From: Marinobacter alexandrii
GTDB taxonomy: Bacteria > Pseudomonadota > Gammaproteobacteria > Pseudomonadales > Oleiphilaceae
Direction: 5' to 3'
Length of the DNA: 39,989 nucleotides
NCBI RefSeq assembly: GCF_005871205.1
Contig: NZ_SWKM01000018.1
Coordinates: 1 to 39,989 of the forward strand
This document shows positions 22,260 through 31,061 of this stretch, one piece after another; the stretch's first letter is position 1, and every line of letters begins with the position of its first letter. The notes beneath the pieces are model-generated. The model was not told the origin of the DNA and did no database searches. It saw only the letters and a program-made list of their open reading frames with translations. Made by a program: the position numbers and the translations under genes.

Positions 22260-25212
22260 CGCCGCCGGTCTACTCGCTGCCAGCCTGCTCTACCTGGTCA
22301 TCCTGTTTGCTATCGCCTGGGTGACCGAAAAGGGGACCCTGCTCCGGCATTGGGTCAGGCATCCTTTGATCTACACCCTCAGCCTGGGCGTCTACGCCGG
22401 TATCTGGGCGGTTTATGCCGCTGTTGGCGTGGCCGCGGATTCCGGTTATGGCTTCCTTGCCTATTACCTGGGTATCAGCGGTGCCTTCCTGCTGGCGCCG
22501 GTGCTGTTGAACCCAGTGCTACGCATCGGCCGCGCCTACCAGTTGACCTCACTGGCCGATCTTTTCGCCTATCGTTACCGCAGCCAGTGGGCCGGCACAC
22601 TGGTTACACTCTGTTCCGGCGGCGCCATCCTGGCCCTGCTCAGCATGCAGATTCAGGCCGTTACCACCTCTGCCAGCATTCTGGCGCCCGACACCTCGCC
22701 CCAGGCTATCAGCGTGATGTTCAGCATCACCGTTGTGCTGTTTGCCATGCTGTTTGGTGCCCGCCGGGACCAGAAGTCGGACAATCATCAGGGGCTGGTC
22801 CTGGCCATTGCCTTTGACTCCCTGGTCAAACTGGTGGCCATGCTGGTGTTGGGCGGGGTCATTCTGTTTGGCGTCTTTGGCGGCATGGGCGGCCTCGAAG
22901 GCTGGCTGATCAGCAACAGCTCGCCCGCCACTACCATGACCCTCAGTGTTGACGACGGCAGCTGGCGCGCACTTATGCTGATGTCGTTCGCCGGGGCCCT
23001 GGTATTACCGCACATGTACCACATGACGTTCAGCGAAAACCCGTCACCCAAGGCCCTCGCCAAAGCCAGTTGGGGGCTGCCGCTGTACTTGTTGTTGTTA
23101 GGCCTGCCGGTTCCGCTGATTCTGTGGGGCGGCCAGGCCTTGGCGGTGACCACAGGCCCCAGCTTTTACGCCATTGGCGTCGCCCAGAGCCTAGGCAGCC
23201 CCGGACTGACCTTGCTGATGTACATCGCCGGGTTATCGGCAGCCAGCGGCCTGATGATCGTCAGCACCCTGGCCCTGGCCGGGATGGTGCTCAATCACGT
23301 GGTATTACCTGTGAAAACCCCTCGGGACCAGGGTGACATTTACCGCTGGCTGCAGGGCATCAAGCGCCTGTTGATCGCCGGCATCATTTTCCTGGCCCTG
23401 TTGTTCCATGAAACTCTTGGCAAGAACCTGGACCTGTCCATTCTGGGGATTATTTCCCTGTCCGGCGTACTGCAGCTGCTGCCCGGCGCCCTCGGGGTGA
23501 TCTACTGGCCAGAGGGCAATCGCCGTGGCCTGATCGCCGGCCTGTTAGTCGGGCTCGCCATCTGGGTGGCCACCCTGGTGCTGCCATTTGCGCACACCAC
23601 CAATCTGCTCGCCCTGCTTGACGCCCCGCTGGTGCCGGACTACAGCAACTGGCACATCTTTACCTTCATCAGCCTGACTGCCAATGTCGCGGTGTTCGCG
23701 CTGATATCCATGGTCAGCACCAGCAGCAACGAAGAAAACAGCGCAGCCCAGGCCTGCTCACTGGGCGCACTCTCCCGTCCCCAGCGACGTGAGCTTCTGG
23801 CGGCTTCCTCCACAGAATTCGCCCAGCAACTGGCCGATCCTCTGGGCCGGGGTGTGGCCAAACGGGAAGTCGAACGAGCGCTGGCACAGCTGAAACTGCC
23901 CAAGCTCGAGTACCGCCCGTACCAGCTGCGCCGACTGAGGGATCAAATTGAGGTCAACTTGTCTGGCCTGCTCGGGCCTTCGGTTGCCCGGGACATGGTG
24001 AAACGGCATCTTGGTTTCAAACCCATGACGCGGAACGGAACCGGCCAGGACATCCGCTATGTCGAGCGGGCACTCGGAGAATACCAAAATCAGCTGACCG
24101 GCCTTGCCGGTGAGCTGGACAACCTACGCCGACACTATCGCCAGACTCTGCAGAACCTGCCGATCCCGGCCTGCTCGGTCGGCGAGGACGGCGAAATCCT
24201 GATGTGGAACCATGCTATAGAAAGCCTGACCGGCATCACCGCCGATGATGTTGTCGGTGCCCGCCTGATGGCCCTACCTGAGCATTGGCACATCCTGCTG
24301 GACGACTTCCACCACGGCGACGAACTGCATCGTTACAAACATCGCCTGGACCTGCGCGGCAAACCCCACTGGCTCAATCTGCACAAGGCAGCCCTGAGCG
24401 GGCCGGATCATACCGAGGGCGGCAGCATCATACTGGTGGAAGACCAGACCGAAACCCGGCAACTGGAAGACGAGCTGATGCACAGCGAGCGTCTGGCCTC
24501 GGTGGGACGATTGGCGGCAGGGGTCGCCCATGAGATTGGCAACCCAGTGACCGGCATTTCCTCACTGGCACAGAATCTGAGGCTGGAAACCGACAATCCG
24601 GACATCCTGGATACCGCCGACCAGATTCAGCAGCAAACCCGACGGATTTCGACCATCCTGCAATCGCTGATGAACTTTGCCCGAACCGGTAACCGTGCCC
24701 ACGCGAACCGCTATGAGCCGGTGACCATTCACCGGTGCGTGGATGAGTCCATCAACCTGCTGTCGCTGAGCGACAAAGGCATGGGGGTGCACTTTGTTAA
24801 CGACTGCCCCCCGAATCTCCGTGTGCTCGGCGATGAACAACGCCTGGTGCAGGTTTTCATCAACCTTCTGGCCAACGCCCGGGACGCCTCCCCCATCGGC
24901 GGTACGGTCCGGGTCAGTGGAAACGGCGACGGCTACTCCGCTATCATCGAGGTCGTCGATGAGGGCTCCGGCATACCGGCGGACCAGCTCGATCACATCT
25001 TCGAACCGTTTTACACCACCAAGGCCCCGAACAAAGGCACAGGGCTGGGCCTGTCATTGGTGTACAGTATCGTGGAAGAACATTACGGCAACATCCAGGT
25101 GGACAGCCCGGCTAACCCGGACACCGGTACCGGCACTTGTGTGCGTTTGAGGCTACCCGCCTACGAACCGGAAACCGGCACCACCACCATCAGCCAGAAC
25201 GAAAGGTCATGA
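22249..25212 (+). CDS. cbrA: SLC5-type transporter-linked sensor histidine kinase CbrA
   Basis: Membrane sensor of the CbrAB system controlling carbon/nitrogen source use. The 987 residues comprise an N-terminal sodium:solute symporter-like membrane domain (about 1-490), a linker, and a PAS domain (about 630-740). HisKA follows with phospho-acceptor His761 in AHEIGNPVTG, then HATPase with the N box (INLLANARDAS), G1 (DEGSGIP) and G2 (GTGLGLSL). The start is the ATG at 22249 overlapping the small upstream ORF. The frame opens 13 codons earlier without support. cbrB follows after 7 bp. Confidence 0.95.
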   Translation: MSFSAAGLLAASLLYLVILFAIAWVTEKGTLLRHWVRHPLIYTLSLGVYAGIWAVYAAVGVAADSGYGFLAYYLGISGAFLLAPVLLNPVLRIGRAYQLTSLADLFAYRYRSQWAGTLVTLCSGGAILALLSMQIQAVTTSASILAPDTSPQAISVMFSITVVLFAMLFGARRDQKSDNHQGLVLAIAFDSLVKLVAMLVLGGVILFGVFGGMGGLEGWLISNSSPATTMTLSVDDGSWRALMLMSFAGALVLPHMYHMTFSENPSPKALAKASWGLPLYLLLLGLPVPLILWGGQALAVTTGPSFYAIGVAQSLGSPGLTLLMYIAGLSAASGLMIVSTLALAGMVLNHVVLPVKTPRDQGDIYRWLQGIKRLLIAGIIFLALLFHETLGKNLDLSILGIISLSGVLQLLPGALGVIYWPEGNRRGLIAGLLVGLAIWVATLVLPFAHTTNLLALLDAPLVPDYSNWHIFTFISLTANVAVFALISMVSTSSNEENSAAQACSLGALSRPQRRELLAASSTEFAQQLADPLGRGVAKREVERALAQLKLPKLEYRPYQLRRLRDQIEVNLSGLLGPSVARDMVKRHLGFKPMTRNGTGQDIRYVERALGEYQNQLTGLAGELDNLRRHYRQTLQNLPIPACSVGEDGEILMWNHAIESLTGITADDVVGARLMALPEHWHILLDDFHHGDELHRYKHRLDLRGKPHWLNLHKAALSGPDHTEGGSIILVEDQTETRQLEDELMHSERLASVGRLAAGVAHEIGNPVTGISSLAQNLRLETDNPDILDTADQIQQQTRRISTILQSLMNFARTGNRAHANRYEPVTIHRCVDESINLLSLSDKGMGVHFVNDCPPNLRVLGDEQRLVQVFINLLANARDASPIGGTVRVSGNGDGYSAIIEVVDEGSGIPADQLDHIFEPFYTTKAPNKGTGLGLSLVYSIVEEHYGNIQVDSPANPDTGTGTCVRLRLPAYEPETGTTTISQNERS

Positions 25213-25219
25213 CACCTAT

Positions 25220-26623
25220 ATGCCTCGCATTCTGATCGTAGAAGATGAAGACATTATTCGCTCAGCAGTGCGCAAACTGCTCCAACATGCCGGATACACG
25301 GTGTCCGATGCCGGATCAGTAGAGGAAGCCGAGCAGCATTACGAGCCGGAAAAGTTTGACCTGATTATCTCTGACCTTCGGCTGCCGGGCGCCCCCGGCA
25401 CCGAACTGATCAACCGGGCTCCGAACACGCCGGTGCTGATCATGACCAGTTACGCCAGCCTACGCTCGGCGGTCGATTCGATGAAGATGGGCGCGGTCGA
25501 ATACATCGCCAAACCCTTCGATCACGATGAAATGCTGGCCGCCGTAGAGAAGATTCTGGCCCGAAAAATGTCGGACGCAGGCTCGGGCGACTTGCAGAAT
25601 GGCTCAAAAACCAGCCCGGAAGACAGTGACCCGGCCAACATCATGTTCGGCCATTGCGACCCCATGCAGCGCGTATTCACGCTGATTCGCAAAGTCGCAC
25701 CGACCGAAACCACAGTGCTGATTCAGGGCGAATCGGGTACCGGTAAAGAGCTGGCGGCAAGGGCCCTCCACCTGCTCAGCCCCCGCGCCTCCAAGCCACT
25801 GATCTCAGTGAACTGTGCCGCGATACCGGAAAGCCTGATCGAGTCGGAGCTGTTTGGGCATGAGAAAGGCGCGTTTACCGGTGCAGTTTCCGCGCGGACC
25901 GGCCTGATTGAGGCCGCCGACGGTGGCAGTCTGTTTCTGGACGAGATTGGCGAACTGCCGGCGGAAGCCCAGGCGCGCCTGTTGCGAGTGCTGCAGGAAA
26001 GCGAAATCCGCAAGGTGGGTTCAACCCAGAGCCGAACCGTGAATGTTCGGATGATTGCTGCGACCCACCGTAATCTGAAAGCCATGACCCGAACCGGTGA
26101 GTTCCGTGAAGATCTTTATTACCGCCTCAACGTCATGCAGATCCGCATTCCGCCACTGCGCGAGCGCCAGGCCGACATACTGGGCCTGGCCCGACGCTTC
26201 CTGAAACGTCAGGGTGAGAAGATGGGCAAACCCCTCCTTAACCTGAGTCCGGAAGCCATGAGGGCACTAGAGCGACATCGCTGGCCGGGCAATGTCCGCG
26301 AACTGGAGAATGCCATTGAACGCGCGACCATCCTATGTGACGGCGACGTGATCTCACCGGGGCTGCTCGATCTCGACAGTGAAGCCGGTGACGAACACAT
26401 TCCGGAAACACTGGTCGAAGGCAACAACGAACAAACCCGCACCACCGACGTCGATTCCTCGAACGATTTGTCGCTCGAGGACTACTTCCAGCACTTTGTT
26501 CTGGAAAACCAGGATCGCATGAGCGAAACCGAGCTCGCCCAGAAGCTGGGTATCAGCCGAAAGTCCCTGTGGGAACGTCGTCAGCGCCTGGGCATCCCGC
26601 GCAAGAAAAGTTCTGGCAATTAA
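25220..26623 (+). CDS. cbrB: Sigma54-dependent response regulator CbrB
   Basis: NtrC-type activator of 467 residues. The receiver domain has the phospho-acceptor Asp52 in IISDLRLPG. The AAA+ domain has Walker A GESGTGKE at about 170-177 and the sigma54-contacting GAFTGA at about 217-222. A Fis-type helix-turn-helix is at the C-terminus (ETELAQKLGISRKSLWERRQRLG). In Pseudomonas its main direct target is the sRNA gene crcZ directly downstream; a matching promoter and repeated boxes lie at 26688-26836. It ends in a hairpin at 26629-26653. Confidence 0.96.
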   Translation: MPRILIVEDEDIIRSAVRKLLQHAGYTVSDAGSVEEAEQHYEPEKFDLIISDLRLPGAPGTELINRAPNTPVLIMTSYASLRSAVDSMKMGAVEYIAKPFDHDEMLAAVEKILARKMSDAGSGDLQNGSKTSPEDSDPANIMFGHCDPMQRVFTLIRKVAPTETTVLIQGESGTGKELAARALHLLSPRASKPLISVNCAAIPESLIESELFGHEKGAFTGAVSARTGLIEAADGGSLFLDEIGELPAEAQARLLRVLQESEIRKVGSTQSRTVNVRMIAATHRNLKAMTRTGEFREDLYYRLNVMQIRIPPLRERQADILGLARRFLKRQGEKMGKPLLNLSPEAMRALERHRWPGNVRELENAIERATILCDGDVISPGLLDLDSEAGDEHIPETLVEGNNEQTRTTDVDSSNDLSLEDYFQHFVLENQDRMSETELAQKLGISRKSLWERRQRLGIPRKKSSGN

Positions 26624-26628
26624 TCCGT

Positions 26629-26653
26629 CCGGGGCAATTCGAGTTTGCCCCGG
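26629..26653 (+). terminator. Hairpin after cbrB
   Basis: CCGGGGCAA, loop TTCGAGT, TTGCCCCGG: a perfect 9-bp stem 6 bp after the cbrB stop. There is no U-run, so it is a likely but not certain terminator separating cbrB from the sRNA promoter region. Confidence 0.6.
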
Positions 26654-26687
26654 CTCGGCTCCTCTAAAAAATGAACCCAAGCCCCAT

Positions 26688-26772
26688 TGTTACCACCTGT
26701 TCCTCCCGGTAACACTTACTACAGAGTTAATGAGACCTCAGTAACACTTTCGGTGTGTACGGGGTAACACTT
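26688..26772 (+). promoter_or_regulatory. Candidate CbrB upstream activating sites
   Basis: A perfect inverted repeat TGTTACC-N13-GGTAACA (26688-26714) and three direct copies of GTAACACTT at 26709, 26741 and 26764 (spacings 32 and 23 bp, about three and two helical turns). They lie roughly 75-160 bp upstream of the expected sRNA start, the usual distance for a sigma54 activator. Confidence 0.65.
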
Positions 26773-26820
26773 ATGGCCTGCAAAATCGTAAGGCACTGTT
26801 AATAAAGAACTTATAAAACC

Positions 26821-26836
26821 TGGCACACGGACTGCA
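26821..26836 (+). promoter_or_regulatory. Sigma54 promoter of the CrcZ-like RNA
   Basis: TGGCACACGGACTGCA matches TGGCAC-N5-TTGCA with one mismatch and has the essential GG-N10-GC. Transcription should start near 26847. It lies downstream of three GTAACACTT boxes and of the sigma54 activator gene cbrB. Confidence 0.8.
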
Positions 26837-26846
26837 ACCTATAGGG

Positions 26847-27226
26847 CGCACGACAACAAAAACAATAGTGACAACGCAGCGTCAAAACAAAAACAAAAAG
26901 CTGTAGAAGAACGTTCGGTAACAAAAACAAATACAGAACGTGAGCGAACTGAGTGTTTTGGGTACTTTGCTTTTTAGTGGTCCCTCGGCACGTGTGAGTT
27001 GTAGATGTAGAGAAGAATCGTCCTTGAGGCGACACTGCACCTGCCCGAATCTCATTCGATGTCTCTGACTGCTCTGTGTGTTCAAAGCTTTCCGTTTGCA
27101 CCGCTGACCCCCGAAATTGGGGACATGCAGTGGGGTAGAAAAATAAAGAAGAATCCCGGTAACAACAAAAACAATGCAGATCGTCAACGCTTTCAGGGCG
27201 GATTCGTGAAAACGGATCCGCCTTTT
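26847..27226 (+). ncRNA. crcZ: CrcZ-like small RNA (Hfq/Crc sponge)
   Basis: About 380 nt from the predicted sigma54 start to the U-run of a terminator at 27197-27226, close to the roughly 400 nt of Pseudomonas CrcZ and in the same cbrB-pcnB position. Four CA-rich motifs are visible: 26853-26867, 26884-26900, 26920-26934 and 27161-27177, each with an AACAAAAACAA or AAACAAAAACAA core. In Pseudomonas such motifs titrate Hfq/Crc away from target mRNAs and relieve catabolite repression. Open frames on either strand here are short, mutually overlapping and unlike any protein I know. Boundaries are predicted only; whether this organism has Crc cannot be seen from the window. Confidence 0.82.
27197..27226 (+). 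terminator. Rho-independent terminator of the CrcZ-like RNA
   Basis: GGCGGATTCG, loop TGAAAA, CGGATCCGCC (10-bp stem with one T-G pair) followed by TTTT. From here to pcnB at 27336 I see no further gene. Confidence 0.8.
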
Positions 27227-27335
27227 GATTATCTGGACCGACCACCTTTCAGTGCCTCATTCCCAGTCAAACGTGGGCAAAACCTGCACAAACCGTTAAA
27301 CTCTCGGTTTTTGCTCTTCGCAACCACGGATTTCA

Positions 27336-28703
27336 ATGCCTAAACGACTCGTCGAAAAACTTCGTTCCTTTATTCCCGGCAGCGGGAAGAAGAAGCTCCG
27401 TCCCTATCAGCGCCGGGAAATTCCCCGCGACCAACACAATGTTTCCCGCTCGGCCATCAGCGAACCCGCCAAGAAGGTTCTCAACCGGCTGAACAAAGCT
27501 GGATTCGAGGCCTACCTCGTTGGCGGCGGCGTACGCGACATACTGCTCGGTGGTGTACCCAAAGACTTCGACATCGCGACCAACGCGACGCCGGAAGAAG
27601 TGCACGAACTGTTCCGTAACTCCCGGCTGATTGGCCGCCGCTTCCGCATCGTGCATGTGGTGTTTGGCCGTGAAGTCATCGAGGTGACCACCTTCCGCGG
27701 CAACGCCGGCGAAGCCGAGGACGATGCGCCGGACGACGATCGCAAGACCTCCGAGCACGGTCTGCTGCTGCGTGACAACGTCTACGGCAACCAGGAAGAA
27801 GACGCCCTGCGTCGGGATTTCACAGTCAACGCCCTCTACTACTGCATCCGCGACTTCACTGTGATCGATTTCGCCGATGGCATCGAGGATCTGCGCAATC
27901 GCCAACTCCGGCTGATTGGCGATCCGGAAACCCGTTACCGGGAAGACCCGGTGCGCATGCTGCGCGCCATTCGCTTTGCCGCCAAGCTGGATTTCGACAT
28001 CGAGCCGGACACCGAGGCGCCGATCCAGGAGCTCGCGCCCCTGCTCACGCACATTCCCCCGGCACGCCTGTTCGAGGAAGTGCTGAAACTGTTCTCCGCC
28101 GGCCAAGGCGAGGCGACCTACGACCTATTGAGCCGTTATAACCTGCTGGCACCGCTGTTCCCCGAGACCGTACGGGCGATCAATAACGGCGAGTCGGACG
28201 AGCTAATCCGTCAGGCCCTGCGCAATACCGATGCCCGCATTGCCCAGGGCAAGTCGGTGACACCTTACTTCCTGTTTGCCGCCATGCTCTGGCCGGCCCT
28301 GCAGGCGGAATGGACCCGGCGCCAGGATAACGGGGACCCGGTTCAGCCAGCCCTGCACGGTGCCATTGGCAAGGTCATTGGCCGCCAAGTTCAGGCCACG
28401 TCCATTCCCAAGCGCTTCTCCGGTCCGATGAAAGAGATCTGGGAAATGCAGATGCGCCTGCCCCGTCGTCAGGGCAAGCGCGCTTTTGCCGCCATGAGCC
28501 ATCCCAGATTCCGGGCTGCCTATGACTTCCTGCTGGTGCGCGAAGCCGCGGGTGAGATCGAGCCAGGCCTCGGCCAATGGTGGACCGATTTCCAGCAAAC
28601 CGATGAGCGCGGCCAGGAGCGAATGCTGACAGAGCTGGGCAGTGATGCTCCCAAGAAGCGCAAACGTCGGCGCAAGCCGCCAACCAAGCGCCCCGCCGAG
28701 TAA
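27336..28703 (+). CDS. pcnB: Poly(A) polymerase I
   Basis: Adds poly(A) tails that promote RNA decay. The nucleotidyltransferase domain has GGGVRDILLGGVPKDFDIATNA (the DxD metal site) at about residues 60-82, followed by GRRFRIVHV and RRDFTVNALYY. The positively charged C-terminal tail (KKRKRRRKPPTKR) is typical of PAP rather than CCA-adding enzyme. It has 455 residues. Its neighbour upstream is the CrcZ-like RNA, and its stop overlaps the folK start (TAATG). Confidence 0.96.
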   Translation: MPKRLVEKLRSFIPGSGKKKLRPYQRREIPRDQHNVSRSAISEPAKKVLNRLNKAGFEAYLVGGGVRDILLGGVPKDFDIATNATPEEVHELFRNSRLIGRRFRIVHVVFGREVIEVTTFRGNAGEAEDDAPDDDRKTSEHGLLLRDNVYGNQEEDALRRDFTVNALYYCIRDFTVIDFADGIEDLRNRQLRLIGDPETRYREDPVRMLRAIRFAAKLDFDIEPDTEAPIQELAPLLTHIPPARLFEEVLKLFSAGQGEATYDLLSRYNLLAPLFPETVRAINNGESDELIRQALRNTDARIAQGKSVTPYFLFAAMLWPALQAEWTRRQDNGDPVQPALHGAIGKVIGRQVQATSIPKRFSGPMKEIWEMQMRLPRRQGKRAFAAMSHPRFRAAYDFLLVREAAGEIEPGLGQWWTDFQQTDERGQERMLTELGSDAPKKRKRRRKPPTKRPAE

Positions 28704-29215
28704 TGACCACGGACGCCTTTATTGGCCTCGGCAGCAACCTTGAGAACCCGGCGGCTCAGCTGGCCCAGGCGGTTGCTGCCCTGGCCAGCCTGCCGGATTC
28801 TGTGCTAGTGGCGCAGTCGCCTTTTTACGCCAGCCGGCCAGTTGGCCCCCAGGATCAGCCGGACTTTGTGAACGGCGCAGTCTGGCTGCGCACCACCCTG
28901 CCTCCCCATGAGCTTCTTGACCACCTGCAGTCCATCGAGCAGCGCCACGGTCGTGAGCGACTCCGGCACTGGGGCCCGAGGACGCTGGATCTGGACCTGC
29001 TGGTTTTTGGCAACCAGACCCTGACTGACGAGCGCCTGACCGTGCCTCACAAAGAACTTCCGAACCGGGATTTTGTACTCCAGCCCCTGCTGGACCTGGA
29101 ACCTGCCCTGACCCTGCCCGACGGCCGCACCGTCAAGGAACTGCGCCAGCATTGCCCGGACAACGAGCTGCGTAAGCTGCCGCCGATAGCGCGGGAGCCC
29201 TTCGCTCCGTCCTGA
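28703..29215 (+). CDS. folK: HPPK, 6-hydroxymethyl-7,8-dihydropterin pyrophosphokinase (first copy)
   Basis: Transfers pyrophosphate from ATP to hydroxymethyldihydropterin in folate synthesis. The N-terminal GLGSNLENP and the signature HWGPRTLDLDLL are intact and fit the family pattern fully. It has 170 residues. It overlaps the pcnB stop by one base and precedes panB, the standard pcnB-folK-panB-panC order. This is the canonical copy; a divergent second one is at 32706-33230. Confidence 0.95.
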   Translation: MTTDAFIGLGSNLENPAAQLAQAVAALASLPDSVLVAQSPFYASRPVGPQDQPDFVNGAVWLRTTLPPHELLDHLQSIEQRHGRERLRHWGPRTLDLDLLVFGNQTLTDERLTVPHKELPNRDFVLQPLLDLEPALTLPDGRTVKELRQHCPDNELRKLPPIAREPFAPS

Positions 29216-29263
29216 GCCGCCCTCAAGCCAGCTCCGAGCAACACCCGGCCAGGCACACTGACT

Positions 29264-29281
29264 GCCCCGGCCTAACGGGGC
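29264..29281 (+). terminator. Short GC hairpin between folK and panB
   Basis: GCCCCG, loop GCCTAA, CGGGGC, about 50 bp after the folK stop and about 105 bp before panB. There is no U-run. It may partly separate panBC from pcnB-folK. Confidence 0.4.
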
Positions 29282-29385
29282 CCGTGCTACTATTGCCTCA
29301 AACATAGCCCCGGATTACCCTTAGCACTGAACGCCGGCAGACCCCGGCCCGGTCTTGGCCCATCCACCCACAAGGCAAGGATTTT

Positions 29386-30180
29386 ATGGCTGTTACCATC
29401 AATACCCTTCGGGAATACAAACAAAAGGGCGAAGCCTTTTCCGTCCTGACCTCTTACGATGCCACGTTTGCCCAGGTGGTCAGTGAAGCGGGTGTCGATG
29501 TAATCCTGATCGGTGACTCCCTGGGCATGGTGCTGCAGGGCCACGACAGCACCCTGCCGGTCACCATGGACCAAATGGTTTATCACACCAGCTGTGTTGC
29601 CAAGGGCAATGCCGGCGCTCTGATCATGGCCGACATGCCGTTCATGACCTACGGCACGGTGGAAGCCGCCCTGGAAAATGCGGCGGAACTGATGCGTGCC
29701 GGTGCCCACCTGGTCAAGCTCGAAGGCACCGACTGGATGAAAGACACCATCCACGCCCTGAGCGAGCGTGGCGTGCCGGTGTGTGCGCACCTGGGCCTGA
29801 CCCCTCAGTTCGTCAACAAGTTTGGCGGCTACAAAGTGCAGGGCCGTAATGAGAAAGCGGCAGAAATGATGATCGAGCACGCCTGCGAACTGGAAGCAGC
29901 CGGCGCTGACCTGATCCTGCTCGAGTGCGTACCCGCGCCCCTCGCTGCCCGCATCACCCAGGCCGTGAAGGCGCCGGTCATCGGCATTGGCGCTGGCGCC
30001 GATACTGACGGCCAGGTGCTGGTCCTGCACGATATGCTGGGTGTCACCACCGGGCGAAAACCCCGATTTGTGAAGAACTTCCTGGCCGAGACCAATTCCG
30101 TCCAGGAGGCCATTGAGGCCTACGTGAGCGCCGTGCGCGCACGAACTTTCCCCGCCGAGGAGCATACGTTCAAGGCATGA
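29386..30180 (+). CDS. panB: 3-methyl-2-oxobutanoate hydroxymethyltransferase
   Basis: Makes ketopantoate from alpha-ketoisovalerate and methylene-tetrahydrofolate, first step of pantothenate synthesis. The TIM-barrel signatures SYDATFAQVVSEAGVDVILIGDSLG and IGIGAGADTDGQVLVLHDMLG are present. At 264 residues it has normal length and an AAGGA ribosome binding site. It overlaps panC by ATGA. panD is not nearby. Confidence 0.97.
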   Translation: MAVTINTLREYKQKGEAFSVLTSYDATFAQVVSEAGVDVILIGDSLGMVLQGHDSTLPVTMDQMVYHTSCVAKGNAGALIMADMPFMTYGTVEAALENAAELMRAGAHLVKLEGTDWMKDTIHALSERGVPVCAHLGLTPQFVNKFGGYKVQGRNEKAAEMMIEHACELEAAGADLILLECVPAPLAARITQAVKAPVIGIGAGADTDGQVLVLHDMLGVTTGRKPRFVKNFLAETNSVQEAIEAYVSAVRARTFPAEEHTFKA

Positions 30181-31025
30181 GAACCGTACATTCCCTGAAA
30201 GAACTTCGCACCATCCTCCGCGGCTATCGTCGCCAGGGCAAAACCATTGGCCTGGTGCCGACCATGGGCAACCTCCACGAGGGCCATATTTCCCTTGTGC
30301 GTAAAGCGGCGGAAGCTGCCGACGTGGTAGTCACCAGCATTTTCGTAAACCCCATGCAGTTCGGGGCCGGCGAGGATCTGGACACCTACCCGCGCACACT
30401 GACGGAAGATCAGGAACAACTGGAAGCCGCCGGCAACACCCTGGTGTTTGCTCCTGGTGTGGAGGAGGTCTATCCCGAAGGCCTGGCCCGGCAGACCCAG
30501 GTGGTGGTTCCGGAAGTCAGCGACGGTCATTGCGGCGCCAGTCGCCCCGGTCATTTCGAGGGCGTGGCAACGGTGGTCACCATGCTCCTGAACATGGTTC
30601 AACCGGACGTGGCAGTGTTTGGCGAGAAAGATTTCCAGCAGCTCGCGGTGATTCGAAAGCTGGCCCGGGACTTGATGCTACCGGTGGAAATCGTAGGCGC
30701 GCCTACCATCCGGGAAGACGACGGCCTGGCCAAGAGCTCCCGGAATGGCTACCTGACGCCGAGCGAACGCAAAATCGCCCCGGTTGTGTACCAAACCCTG
30801 CAAGCTACCGCCCGTGAATTGACCGGGGGCCGCTCGGATTTCCAGACCCTTGAGGAAGAAGCCCGAAACCGGCTCGCCGAGGCCGGCCTGCGGCCCGACT
30901 ATTTCAACATCGTTAACAGCCAGACCCTGAAGCCGGCCACCACCGAAGACACCGATATCACGCTGCTGGTGGCGGCCTTCCTGGGCTCCACGCGCCTGAT
31001 TGATAACCTATCCGTCAGTCGCTAA
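30177..31025 (+). CDS. panC: Pantothenate synthetase
   Basis: ATP-dependent condensation of pantoate with beta-alanine. The HIGH-type nucleotide motif is LVPTMGNLHEGHISLV, FVNPMQFG binds pantoate, and FGEKDFQQL and KSSRNGYL complete the active site. It has 282 residues. The start overlaps the panB stop, so the two pathway enzymes are coupled. Confidence 0.97.
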   Translation: MRTVHSLKELRTILRGYRRQGKTIGLVPTMGNLHEGHISLVRKAAEAADVVVTSIFVNPMQFGAGEDLDTYPRTLTEDQEQLEAAGNTLVFAPGVEEVYPEGLARQTQVVVPEVSDGHCGASRPGHFEGVATVVTMLLNMVQPDVAVFGEKDFQQLAVIRKLARDLMLPVEIVGAPTIREDDGLAKSSRNGYLTPSERKIAPVVYQTLQATARELTGGRSDFQTLEEEARNRLAEAGLRPDYFNIVNSQTLKPATTEDTDITLLVAAFLGSTRLIDNLSVSR

Positions 31026-31061
31026 GACAATACCCACCAAATCACGGAAAAGGATGTTCTG

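Noticed and set aside
26811..27343. Open frames of 94-144 codons on both strands in the cbrB-pcnB gap
   Set aside because: They overlap each other and the sRNA motifs and have odd composition (runs of Phe/Leu/Cys from the CA-rich strand). The sRNA explains the region better.
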